Below, in pieces: positions 25,696 through 33,357 of a stretch of DNA of 39,511 nt. The notes beneath the pieces are model-generated. The model was not told the DNA's origin and made no database searches. It was given only the letters and a program-made list of their open reading frames with translations. Every line of letters begins with the position of its first letter. Position 1 is the stretch's first letter. The translations under genes were made by a program, and so were the position numbers. The stretch comes from Candidatus Aerophobota bacterium (GTDB lineage: Bacteria; Aerophobota; Aerophobia; Aerophobales; B47-G16): NCBI GenBank assembly GCA_003648815.1, contig QMPZ01000003.1, forward strand, positions 1-39,511. Direction: 5' to 3'.

Positions 25696-25723
25696 TTGAC
25701 AAAATTATTTTTGAGTGTATTAT
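25696..25723 (+). promoter_or_regulatory. Promoter of the dcw cluster (mraZ promoter)
   Basis: TTGACA (25696-25701) is followed after 16 bp by TATTAT (25718-25723). Transcription would start near 25730. The MraZ-box-like repeats begin inside the -10 region and continue past the start, a good position for repression. Confidence 0.68.
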
Positions 25724-25761
25724 GGGGAACGGTGGCATAAAGTGGGGAAAAGTGGAGAAAA
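25722..25761 (+). promoter_or_regulatory. Array of four 10-bp MraZ-box-like repeats
   Basis: Four consecutive 10-mers are in exact 10-bp phase: ATGGGGAACG, GTGGCATAAA, GTGGGGAAAA and GTGGAGAAAA. MraZ is known to bind TGGG-containing direct repeats spaced by about 10 bp in front of its own gene. The array overlaps the proposed -10 box and start site and ends 15 bp before the mraZ ATG, so autorepression of the dcw operon is the natural reading. Confidence 0.7.
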
Positions 25762-25776
25762 ACACAAGAGGAAAAG

Positions 25777-26214
25777 ATGTTCACCGGCGAATACCATCAT
25801 TCTCTGGACGAAAAGAATAGATTAACCATTCCCTCAAGACTGCGTCAACAGGCGGATAGCGAGGATCAATTTGTCATCACCCCTGGTCTTGATAAAGCCC
25901 TGTTCCTTTATCCCCTTTCGGAATGGAAAAGATTGGGAAAGAGACTGAGAAGTCTTTCTACCCTTCACTCCGATGCTCGAGCCTTCCTCAGGCTTTTTTT
26001 CTCCGGAGCTCATCCGGTTCAACCGGATGCTCAAGGTAGGATTACCCTGCCCCAAACCTTGAAGGAGATGGCCGAGATTAAGGACAAAATAGTCATAATT
26101 GGTGCATTTAATAAAATAGAGATCTGGAGCGAAGAAAGGTGGAATGAGTATTATCAGGAAAAAAGAGCTATTTTCGAGGAGTTGGCAGAAAGGATTATGG
26201 ATGTGGAGATATGA
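25777..26214 (+). CDS. mraZ: MraZ, transcriptional regulator of the dcw cluster
   Basis: A 145-residue protein with two AbrB-like halves. DEKNRLTIPSRLR (11-23) and DAQGRITLPQTLK (about 85-97) are the paired DNA-binding motifs, as in the ring-forming MraZ family. The ATG has AGAGGA upstream. It is the first gene of the cluster and overlaps rsmH by 4 bp (ATGA). Its likely operator is the repeat array just in front. Confidence 0.96.
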   Translation: MFTGEYHHSLDEKNRLTIPSRLRQQADSEDQFVITPGLDKALFLYPLSEWKRLGKRLRSLSTLHSDARAFLRLFFSGAHPVQPDAQGRITLPQTLKEMAEIKDKIVIIGAFNKIEIWSEERWNEYYQEKRAIFEELAERIMDVEI

Positions 26215-27107
26215 AAGTTTCTCTTCATCAACCGGCAATGGTCAAGGAGGTTCTATATTACCTTGCTCCTCAAGCAGGAGGCCTTTATGTAGATTGCACG
26301 ATAGGATCTGGTGGTCACAGCAGGGCTATCCTGGAGAAGACGGATGGAAAGGCCAAAATTCTGGGAATAGACCGGGATGAGGAAGCTTTAAGGATAGCTG
26401 AGGAGCAGCTGAGGGAATACGAAAAGCAGATCATCCTGGTAAAGGGAAACTTCAAGGATCTTCATGAGATCTTAAAAGGTGAGAAGATAAAAAAGGTAAA
26501 CGGTATCTTATATGATCTGGGTGTCTCTTCCATGCAACTGGATAGCCGGCAGCGAGGATTTAGCTTCCGCTGGAACAGTCCTCTTGACATGCGCATGGAC
26601 AAACAGCAGGAACTGACTGCATCACACCTGGTAAACGAACTTTCGGAAAAAAAGTTAGAGGAGATCTTTTTCAAGTTAGGGGAGGAGAGATGGGCCAGGA
26701 GGGTGGCAAAGTTTATAGTTAAAGAAAGAAAAAAGCGTCCTCTCAGGACAACGGAGGAGTTGGTAGAGACGATAAGAAAAGCTATTCCTGCGGAGGTCCG
26801 GCGAAAAAGGAAGATCCACTTCGCCACCAAGATATTTCAGGCCCTTCGCATCAAGGTTAACGAGGAGCTGGAAAATTTAAAAATTAGTCTGAACAGCTGC
26901 TTTGACCTTCTACAGAAAGGAGGAAGGGTCTGCATAATCAGCTATCATTCCTTAGAGGACCGTATAGTAAAGAATGAGTTTAGAAAGAGAAGAGAAAAGG
27001 AGATAAAGATCCTGACAAAAAAGGTGGTCAGGCCCTCATTTGAGGAAATAAGGTCAAATCCCCGCGTTCGTTCAGCCAAGCTGAGGGCAGCGGAAAAGTG
27101 TAAATGA
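26211..27107 (+). CDS. rsmH: 16S rRNA (cytosine-1402-N4) methyltransferase RsmH (MraW)
   Basis: It methylates C1402 in the decoding centre of 16S rRNA using S-adenosylmethionine. VDCTIGSGGHSRAIL (about 23-37) is the cofactor-binding motif, followed by LGIDRDEEAL, VNGILYDLGVSSMQLD and the C-terminal CIISYHSLEDRIVK, all hallmarks of the family. The length of 298 is usual. It overlaps mraZ and ftsL by 4 bp each. Confidence 0.97.
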   Translation: MKVSLHQPAMVKEVLYYLAPQAGGLYVDCTIGSGGHSRAILEKTDGKAKILGIDRDEEALRIAEEQLREYEKQIILVKGNFKDLHEILKGEKIKKVNGILYDLGVSSMQLDSRQRGFSFRWNSPLDMRMDKQQELTASHLVNELSEKKLEEIFFKLGEERWARRVAKFIVKERKKRPLRTTEELVETIRKAIPAEVRRKRKIHFATKIFQALRIKVNEELENLKISLNSCFDLLQKGGRVCIISYHSLEDRIVKNEFRKRREKEIKILTKKVVRPSFEEIRSNPRVRSAKLRAAEKCK

Positions 27108-27604
27108 AGTGGTTTTTATTGATCCTCATCTTCGTCTTCGCGGTGGTGGGAACAGAGATATACCAAAATGTGGAGTTGGTAAGGGATAGTTACAACATAC
27201 AAAAGCTTAAAAGGAGAATAGAGAAGTTAAAGAAGGAAAATGAACTCCTCAGGGTGAAGATCTCAAATTCTTTATCTTTGAAAAATCTGGGTAGGTACGC
27301 TCGGGAAGAACTCAAGCTGTCCAATCCTCGCGAAGTAAGAATACTGAAGACCTTTCGGGAAGAAAAAGTCAAATCTTCTCGACAGAACCAGAGAAAATGG
27401 AGCCTTCTTGGAGGGTGGCCTGGACAAAAACTTAAATTTCTATTCGATGGCATTGAAAATTTAAAAGTTTTTATGATTGAAAGGCTTAAGAGGTTAATAA
27501 AAAGGAGGGCTTATCTTGGCCGGAAAAGAAATGAGGATTCGTGCTCGAACCCCTCTTATCCTAATTTTGCTTCTGTTTGTCCTCATAGAAGTTCGTCTTT
27601 TTGA
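27104..27604 (+). CDS. ftsL: FtsL-like cell division protein
   Basis: The call rests on position and architecture: a start overlapping rsmH (ATGA), one N-terminal transmembrane segment (FLLILIFVFAVVG, 4-16), then a coiled coil rich in K, E and L (about 30-60) and a region LKNLGRYAREELKLSNP like the DivIC/FtsL family. FtsL bridges FtsB and FtsQ and activates FtsWI. At 166 residues it is longer than usual. The last 29 codons read through the start of ftsI in another frame and look unconserved, so the functional protein may end sooner. Confidence 0.7.
   Translation: MKWFLLILIFVFAVVGTEIYQNVELVRDSYNIQKLKRRIEKLKKENELLRVKISNSLSLKNLGRYAREELKLSNPREVRILKTFREEKVKSSRQNQRKWSLLGGWPGQKLKFLFDGIENLKVFMIERLKRLIKRRAYLGRKRNEDSCSNPSYPNFASVCPHRSSSF
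27501..27508 (+). promoter_or_regulatory. Strong ribosome binding site that sets a TTG start for ftsI
   Basis: AAAGGAGG lies exactly 7 bp before TTG at 27516 but 22 bp before the first in-frame ATG (27531). This favours the TTG and is why I start ftsI there. Confidence 0.6.
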
Positions 27605-29288
27605 CCTACAGATCGTTCATCATCAGGAATTTGCTGAGCAGGCGAGAAAGGAACAGATAAAGGTAATCCAGACCTTACCGGAAAGGGGAACAATCTATGA
27701 TCGCAACTTAGAGAAGCTGGCCGTCAACATTCCCTCCTATTCTCTTTACGCTCGTCCTGAAAGAATCTCAGATCCGCAAAAAGTAGCTCAGGAGCTCTCA
27801 GCTATATTAGATATGAAGAATTCAGAGCTGCTAAGAAAACTGCAAAGAGAAAAGGTCTTTGTCTGGCTCAAGAGAAAACTCTCTCCTGCTCAAAGAAAAA
27901 AAATCGAAAGCCTTCGTATCTCAGGAATAGGATTTATAGAGGAAAGCAAAAGGTTCTATCCTCAAAGGAAGCTTGCTTCTCATATCCTGGGTTTTGTGGG
28001 AATAGACAATCAGGGATTAGCCGGGGTGGAGTTTTCCTACAACAGAGAACTTGAGGGAAAAAGAGGGCGTTTCTGGGTAAAGAAAGATGCGCTGGGTTAT
28101 GAAATTCCATTCACCAGAAGAATAATTCAGCCTTTAATACCTGGCAGCGATCTGGTTCTAACCATAGATGCCATTATCCAATCCATCGTGGAAGAGGAAA
28201 TATCCACCGCCCTTTCTCAAACAAAGGCTAAGTCCGTGGAGGCCCTCTTTATGGATCCTCGAACAGGAGAGATTTTAGCTCTTGCAAACAAACCGGATTA
28301 CGATCCAAACTATTATCTTAAGTATCCTCCCTCGGCGAGGAAAAACAGAATAATTCAATCCATCTATGAGCCTGGCTCTACCTTCAAGCCAATCACAGCC
28401 AGTGCTCTTTTGGAAAAGGGGTTAATTGACCCGAAGGACAGAATCTACTGCGATGGCTACATTCAGATAGCTGATCACATCATCCATGACTGGAAGGAGT
28501 TCAACCAGGAGATGAGCTTTGCTGAGATCATACAGAACTCCTCGGATGTGGGAATGATTAAAGCAGCCAGGAGAATGAAGGAAAGGGAATTTTATCACTA
28601 CATTCGCCTCTTTGGCTTCGGAAATAAAACGGGGATAGATCTGCCAGGAGAGGAAAGGGGAATTGTAAGGCCATCCTCTTCCTGGTTTGGCAGCGACTTT
28701 GCCTCTATCTCCATTGGTCAGGGTATAGCCGTCACTCCCCTCCAAATGGTTACCGCTCTGTGTGCCCTTATAAATGGAGGGAGTCTTCTTAGGCCCTACG
28801 TGGTTAAATATATACGTAGCCCAGAAGGACAGATAATCAAGGAGAACAAACCGCAGGTGATAAGAAAGGTGATCTCTGCCTCTACTTCCCACAAGATAAG
28901 AAAGATGCTGGAGAAAGTGGTAGAGGAGGGAACAGGAACAAAGGCAAAGGTAGAAGGATACTCCATTGGAGGAAAGACGGGCACAGCCCAGATTCCTGCG
29001 CCTGATGGAAGTGGATATCTTGAGGATGAACATATTGCCTCCTTTATGGGTTTCGCTCCCGTAGGCTCGCCGCAAATTGCTGGAATAGTAATAATCAAAG
29101 AGCCTACGGGAGTCTACTGGGGAGGAGAAATAGCTGCACCTGTTTTTGGGAGGATAATAAAGAGGGTCATGGCCTATCTGAACGTCTCGCCCGAAAAGGA
29201 GTGGAGTATAGCAAAGACAAAGATAAACTGTCCTCCATCCCCAAGTGAATCTAAACAAATAGATTTAGGAGGAAGTTCGATAAATTGA
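27516..29288 (+). CDS. ftsI: Class B penicillin-binding protein, FtsI (PBP3-type septal transpeptidase)
   Basis: The protein of 590 residues has an N-terminal membrane anchor (TPLILILLLFVLIEVRLF, about 12-29). The PBP dimerisation region follows (ERGTIYDRNLEKLAVN and GIGFIEESKRFYP), and then the transpeptidase domain. The catalytic SxxK is S288-K291 (EPGSTFK). The second motif is S342-S-D344, with Asp instead of the usual Asn, and the third is GKTGT near 487-491. There is no PASTA domain. It cross-links septal peptidoglycan with FtsW. It starts inside the end of ftsL and overlaps murE by 4 bp. SpoVD or PBP2 roles are less likely given the place in the cluster. Confidence 0.93.
   Translation: MAGKEMRIRARTPLILILLLFVLIEVRLFDLQIVHHQEFAEQARKEQIKVIQTLPERGTIYDRNLEKLAVNIPSYSLYARPERISDPQKVAQELSAILDMKNSELLRKLQREKVFVWLKRKLSPAQRKKIESLRISGIGFIEESKRFYPQRKLASHILGFVGIDNQGLAGVEFSYNRELEGKRGRFWVKKDALGYEIPFTRRIIQPLIPGSDLVLTIDAIIQSIVEEEISTALSQTKAKSVEALFMDPRTGEILALANKPDYDPNYYLKYPPSARKNRIIQSIYEPGSTFKPITASALLEKGLIDPKDRIYCDGYIQIADHIIHDWKEFNQEMSFAEIIQNSSDVGMIKAARRMKEREFYHYIRLFGFGNKTGIDLPGEERGIVRPSSSWFGSDFASISIGQGIAVTPLQMVTALCALINGGSLLRPYVVKYIRSPEGQIIKENKPQVIRKVISASTSHKIRKMLEKVVEEGTGTKAKVEGYSIGGKTGTAQIPAPDGSGYLEDEHIASFMGFAPVGSPQIAGIVIIKEPTGVYWGGEIAAPVFGRIIKRVMAYLNVSPEKEWSIAKTKINCPPSPSESKQIDLGGSSIN
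29056..29112. repeat. 13-bp perfect inverted repeat inside ftsI
   Basis: CTCCCGTAGGCTC (29056-29068) is exactly complementary to GAGCCTACGGGAG (29100-29112) across a 31-nt loop. It is in the conserved coding region after the KTGT motif (APVGSPQ...IKEPTGV). No T-run follows. It may be chance codon choice or an mRNA structure. Confidence 0.6.
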
Positions 29289-30787
29289 AGCTGAGCAGAC
29301 TCCTCGCTGAGCTCAAGGTGAAGAGATTAAAAGGCAACCTCGACGTGGAGATAAAGGGAGTTGTCTGCGATTCTCGAAAGGTGAAGGAGGGCTACCTTTT
29401 TGTGGCCGTCAGGGGTTTCAGAGAAGACGGCCACCGATTTATCCCCGAGGCGATAAGGAGAGGAGCAAAGGCCATCGTCGTGGAAAGAGAAAATCTGCCA
29501 TCGATATCTGGAAAGGTGGCAGTAGTTGAAGTTCCCTCCTCACGTTCAGCCTTAGCTTGTCTTAGCAGCTGTTTTTATGGATTTCCTTCTCAAAAGCTGA
29601 GGGTGATTGGGGTGACAGGGACTAACGGGAAGACCACCACTGTCTATATGCTCGAGTCCATCCTTAAAAAAGCCGGCTTTCGAGTGGGCAAGATATCTAC
29701 CATCGATTACGACCTGGGAGAGGGAACTAATCCTTCCGCAATCACCACCCCCGAATCACAGGAGCTGCAGATGATGCTGAAGAGGATGGTGGATAAAAAC
29801 ATAGATTATGCGGTGATGGAGGTTTCCTCTCATTCCTTAGTCCTTCGGCGGGTGGAAAAGGTGGAATTTGACTGGGCTGTATTTACTAACCTTTCTCCAG
29901 AACATCTTGATTTTCATCGCAGCCTGGATGAATATCTCAAAGCTAAGTCCCTGCTTTTTGAAGGGCTGGGTAAAGGGGCTAAAAAGAAAGGTCTTAAAGC
30001 CGCCTCAATCAACATAGATGATGCAGCAGGGGATTATATAATGCGTCACACCCATGTCAAGGTCATCACTTACGGGATTAACAAAAAGGCAACGGTGGAA
30101 GGCAAGGTGCTGAAAACAGGCCCGGATGGAACCTCCTTTATCTTAAGAAGTTCAGGGAGGGAGCAAAGGATAAACCTTTTCCTTCCGGGCACTCACAACG
30201 TCTACAACGCCTTGGCCGCTGCATCGGTGATGCTCGAAGAGGGAATAGATCTTGCCTCAGTCAAGAAGGGACTTGAGGAGGTAAGAAAGGTCCCGGGTCG
30301 ACTTGAACCCGTCAAAAATGAACGTGGACTCAAAATATTTGTGGACTATGCACACACCCCGGATGGACTGAGAAACATTCTTCAAACACTCAAAAGGTTC
30401 ACCAAGGGGAACCTTTTGGTGGTATTTGGCTGTGGAGGAGACAGGGACATCACAAAACGGCCCTTGATGGGAAAGATAGCCTTAAAGCTGGCTAACTACT
30501 TTATCCTCACCTCAGACAATCCTCGCAGCGAAGACCCTGAAAAGATCATCTCTCAAATTGAAAAGGGAATAAGAGAGGAGGGAGGAAAAAGGGGGAAGAA
30601 CTACCTTGTTGTGGTAGACCGAAAGGAGGCCATAAAAAAGGCTCTCGAGATGATGGAGAAAGAGGATGTTCTCGTGGTCGCGGGCAAGGGACATGAGAGG
30701 ATGCAGATATTTAAGGACAGGGTAGAGGAGTTTAGCGACGTAGAGGTTATACGTGAGTTGCTCGGAGAAGATAATCTGATAAAATAA
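29285..30787 (+). CDS. murE: UDP-MurNAc-tripeptide synthetase MurE (meso-diaminopimelate type)
   Basis: It adds the third stem residue to UDP-MurNAc-L-Ala-D-Glu in the cytoplasm. The ATP loop is GVTGTNGKTTT (109-119). DNPR at 411-414 (SDNPRSEDP) is the signature for meso-diaminopimelate, so the wall is of the A1-gamma type. The length of 500 is usual. The start is TTG, overlapping the ftsI stop (TTGA), with AGGAGG 12 bp upstream, so translation probably depends on coupling. Confidence 0.96.
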   Translation: MKLSRLLAELKVKRLKGNLDVEIKGVVCDSRKVKEGYLFVAVRGFREDGHRFIPEAIRRGAKAIVVERENLPSISGKVAVVEVPSSRSALACLSSCFYGFPSQKLRVIGVTGTNGKTTTVYMLESILKKAGFRVGKISTIDYDLGEGTNPSAITTPESQELQMMLKRMVDKNIDYAVMEVSSHSLVLRRVEKVEFDWAVFTNLSPEHLDFHRSLDEYLKAKSLLFEGLGKGAKKKGLKAASINIDDAAGDYIMRHTHVKVITYGINKKATVEGKVLKTGPDGTSFILRSSGREQRINLFLPGTHNVYNALAAASVMLEEGIDLASVKKGLEEVRKVPGRLEPVKNERGLKIFVDYAHTPDGLRNILQTLKRFTKGNLLVVFGCGGDRDITKRPLMGKIALKLANYFILTSDNPRSEDPEKIISQIEKGIREEGGKRGKNYLVVVDRKEAIKKALEMMEKEDVLVVAGKGHERMQIFKDRVEEFSDVEVIRELLGEDNLIK

Positions 30788-30793
30788 AAACAA

Positions 30794-32197
30794 ATGCAGG
30801 AGAGATTCACCTTAGAGGAGATAATCAGAACTGTCCAGGGAAAGCTGATGAGCGGAGGAAAAGCTCATCTTTCCATCCCTCCTGAGAAGATTTGTACCGA
30901 CACTCGTAAGTTGAAAGAAGGTGAGCTCTTCATAGCCCTGGTGGGCGAGCACTTTGACGGGCACAGTTTCGTAAAGGAGGCATGGAAAAAGGGAGCTTGT
31001 GGAGCCATTGTAGCAAAACCAGTCACACCTCCCTCTCCTTCCTTTCCCATCATAAAGGTGGAAAACACCCTCTATGCTTTGCAGGAGCTGGCCAAATTTC
31101 ACCGCCGGCGGCTGCCCTCATCCATCATCGTGGGAATAACAGGAAGCAATGGCAAGACCACGGTGAAGGAGATGAGCTTTGAAATTCTTTCTCGAAAATA
31201 TCATGTCTTGAAATCAGAGGGAAACTTTAACAACCAGATCGGGGTCCCCCTCAGCCTGCTCAAACTCTGCCCTCATCATCAGATAGCAGTCTTAGAGATG
31301 GGGATGAACTTATCAGGAGAAATTGCACGTCTGGCGGAGATAATTCAGCCAGATGTGGGGTTGATCACCAACATCCATCGCTCACATATAGGTCCGCTGG
31401 GAAGCATAGAGGCGATTAAGGAGGCAAAGGCAGAGTTTATTCCTTATCTTAACGAACGAGAGAATAGCTGTTTAGTGCTAAATGGTGATGACCACAAAGT
31501 AAGGGATCTAAGAAAAAGAGCGAGCTGTCGAGTGATTACCTTTGGGGTTAGAAGTGATTGCGATGTTAAAGCTGAGGACGTTCAAGACCATGGAGAGCGA
31601 ATGAGTTTTACCCTGAGCTATGAAAAGGAAAAGATATCTGTTGAACTTCCCATACCTGGACGTCACAACATTTATAATGCCCTGGCATCTTCGGCAGTGG
31701 CTATCATTTTAAAAGTACCACTCGAGCTCATCGCACAAGCACTGTCGGGCTTTAGGCTTCCTCCCTCTCGCTGTCAGATAATCAAGCTGGGAAAATATAA
31801 ACTGATCAACGACTCCTATAACGCTAACCCTGAGTCGATGAAGGAGGCATTAAATCTTTTAAGTAAGCTGGGAGGAAGACGAAAGATAGCCATCCTCGGG
31901 GATATGCTGGAGTTAGGAAAGCAAGCAAGGGCAGCCCATAGGGAAGTAGGAGAAAAGGCGGGGAAGATAGGAATTGATGCCTTATATGTCCTTGGGGAAT
32001 TCTCAAGGGAGGTAGAAGAGGGAGCTAAGGAGATGGGAATGAAGGAGGTCTTTTCCTTTAACGATAAGGATGAGCTTGTAGATGAGTTGATATCTTACCT
32101 TAAGGAAGGGGATTGCCTTCTCGTCAAGGGGTCAAGGAAGATGAAGATGGAGGAAATTGTGGAAAAATTGAAGGAGAGTCTATGCTCTGTTGGATAA
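30794..32197 (+). CDS. murF: UDP-MurNAc-tripeptide:D-Ala-D-Ala ligase MurF
   Basis: It adds D-Ala-D-Ala to the UDP-MurNAc-tripeptide. The Mur ligase order is complete: an N-terminal substrate domain (CTDTRKLKEGELFIALVGEHFDGHSF), the ATP loop GITGSNGKTT (114-123), NFNNQIGVPLSLL, and the C-terminal NDSYNANPESMKEAL. The length is 467. It starts 6 bp after murE; I see no ribosome site in the A-rich spacer, so re-initiation from murE is likely. Confidence 0.96.
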   Translation: MQERFTLEEIIRTVQGKLMSGGKAHLSIPPEKICTDTRKLKEGELFIALVGEHFDGHSFVKEAWKKGACGAIVAKPVTPPSPSFPIIKVENTLYALQELAKFHRRRLPSSIIVGITGSNGKTTVKEMSFEILSRKYHVLKSEGNFNNQIGVPLSLLKLCPHHQIAVLEMGMNLSGEIARLAEIIQPDVGLITNIHRSHIGPLGSIEAIKEAKAEFIPYLNERENSCLVLNGDDHKVRDLRKRASCRVITFGVRSDCDVKAEDVQDHGERMSFTLSYEKEKISVELPIPGRHNIYNALASSAVAIILKVPLELIAQALSGFRLPPSRCQIIKLGKYKLINDSYNANPESMKEALNLLSKLGGRRKIAILGDMLELGKQARAAHREVGEKAGKIGIDALYVLGEFSREVEEGAKEMGMKEVFSFNDKDELVDELISYLKEGDCLLVKGSRKMKMEEIVEKLKESLCSVG

Positions 32198-33213
32198 GTC
32201 CTTCTTTCATCGTCCGCAGCGGGGGAGCAATTTTACTTTCCTTTATCTTAAGTGTGTGGCTGGGAAAAATTTTCATAAAAAGGTTTAAGGAAAAGGGAGT
32301 TGTCGATTACTTTCGCACCGACAGCCCTTCCGCACATCGTTCCAAAAAGGGCATTCCCACGGGAGGAGGTATATTCATCATCCTCTCCTTAACCCTCAGT
32401 TTCATCATCTTCGCAAACCCAAAAAATGAGCTCATCATCTTAGCCCTTCTGGTAACTTTCTGCTTAGGAGCTGTCGGGTTCTGGGATGACTGGATGAAGA
32501 TATCAAGGAAGAGCTCACAGGGCCTGAAGGCCAAACACAAGTTAGCCATCCAGCTAAGCCTCGCTGCACTAATTTCCCTTTACCTTTTCCTTTGTCCCGA
32601 ATTCGATACCCGGCTTGAGATACCCTTCGCTAAGATCGATCTGGATATAGGATGGATGTATATTCCCTTGATCATGCTCGTGATCACAGGAACCTGTAAT
32701 GCGGTCAATCTCACCGATGGGCTGGATGGATTGGCAGCAGGTTGTCTTATCCTTGCCGGCTCCGTTTACGCCATCTTATCTTACCTTGCCGGAGATGCTA
32801 ACCTTTCCCGTCACTTTGGCATCGCCTACATTCCCGAAGCAAGGGAACTGGCCATCTTCTGGGCAGCGACCATTGGAGCAACTCTGGGATTTTTATGGTA
32901 CAACTGTCATCCAGCCAGAATCTTTATGGGAGATACAGGGGCCCAGGCTTTGGGGGGATTCCTGGGAATTAGTGCTGTCCTCATAAAAAAGGAGATCTTG
33001 TTAATCCTCGTCGGAGGAGTGTTCGTAGTCGAGGCACTCTCGGTGATCCTTCAGGTTGCCTCCTTTAAGCTGAGGAAAAAGAGAGTCCTGAGAATGAGCC
33101 CCCTTCATCACCATTACGAGTTAGAGGGGATGGAGGAACCAAGGATCGTAACCCGCTTCTGGATCTTAGCCGCTCTTTTGGCCCTGGCAGGCTTAAGTAG
33201 CCTGGCCTGGTGA
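32182..33213 (+). CDS. mraY: Phospho-MurNAc-pentapeptide transferase MraY
   Basis: This integral membrane enzyme makes lipid I from UDP-MurNAc-pentapeptide and undecaprenyl phosphate. I start it at the ATG at 32182 because AAGGAG lies 5 bp upstream; a start at 32113 would add 23 hydrophilic residues inside murF. About ten hydrophobic segments are visible. Motifs are AHRSKKGIPTGGG, NLTDGLDGLA with the catalytic aspartates, FMGDTGAQALGG and the HHHYE loop. The length is 343. It overlaps the murF end by 16 bp and is followed by the only sizeable gap of the cluster. Confidence 0.96.
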   Translation: MLCWISPSFIVRSGGAILLSFILSVWLGKIFIKRFKEKGVVDYFRTDSPSAHRSKKGIPTGGGIFIILSLTLSFIIFANPKNELIILALLVTFCLGAVGFWDDWMKISRKSSQGLKAKHKLAIQLSLAALISLYLFLCPEFDTRLEIPFAKIDLDIGWMYIPLIMLVITGTCNAVNLTDGLDGLAAGCLILAGSVYAILSYLAGDANLSRHFGIAYIPEARELAIFWAATIGATLGFLWYNCHPARIFMGDTGAQALGGFLGISAVLIKKEILLILVGGVFVVEALSVILQVASFKLRKKRVLRMSPLHHHYELEGMEEPRIVTRFWILAALLALAGLSSLAW

Positions 33214-33239
33214 TGTGAGTGAAGAGAGCAGGGGAAAGG

Positions 33240-33267
33240 GTGAAGTGTAAAGAGTGAAGGGTAAAGA
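33240..33267 (+). repeat. Two tandem 14-bp purine-rich units
   Basis: GTGAAGTGTAAAGA (33240-33253) is followed directly by GTGAAGGGTAAAGA (33254-33267), differing at one base. A third partial unit (GTGGGG) follows. The flanks are also nearly pure purine plus T. Confidence 0.65.
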
Positions 33268-33305
33268 GTGGGGACGGATACAATTTTTGGCTCTACTTGT
33301 GATAG

Positions 33306-33324
33306 TTTGGGTGCAGATCCCAAA
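33306..33324 (+). repeat. Small hairpin before murD
   Basis: TTTGGG (33306-33311) and CCCAAA (33319-33324) can pair over a 7-nt loop. It is followed by AT-rich DNA without a T-run, so a terminator is unlikely. It may be the end of the inserted repeat. Confidence 0.35.
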
Positions 33325-33357
33325 ATAATTATAGATTATCGAGTTCAGGTTTAAGAA

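Larger units (their letters stand above)
33214..33357. other. 144-bp non-coding insert between mraY and murD
   Basis: This is the only gap of more than a few bases in an otherwise overlapping cluster. From left to right it holds a purine-rich stretch with a 14-bp tandem repeat (33240-33267), the sequence GTGGGGACGGATACAATTTT (33268-33287), and a small hairpin at 33306-33324. I see no ORF with a ribosome site and no clear promoter for murD. It looks like a relic of a repeat family rather than native operon sequence (inference). Confidence 0.5.

Noticed and set aside
25563-25784. 73-codon frame on the minus strand between the activase and mraZ
   Set aside because: It would run through both divergent promoters and the MraZ repeats and has no family match; the region is regulatory.
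28422-29258. 278-codon open frame on the minus strand across ftsI
   Set aside because: It is antisense to the conserved transpeptidase domain of FtsI, has no recognisable domain and no ribosome site; it follows from the pyrimidine-rich opposite strand.
33214-33357. CRISPR-like array between mraY and murD
   Set aside because: Only two 14-bp units directly abutting, with no spacers.
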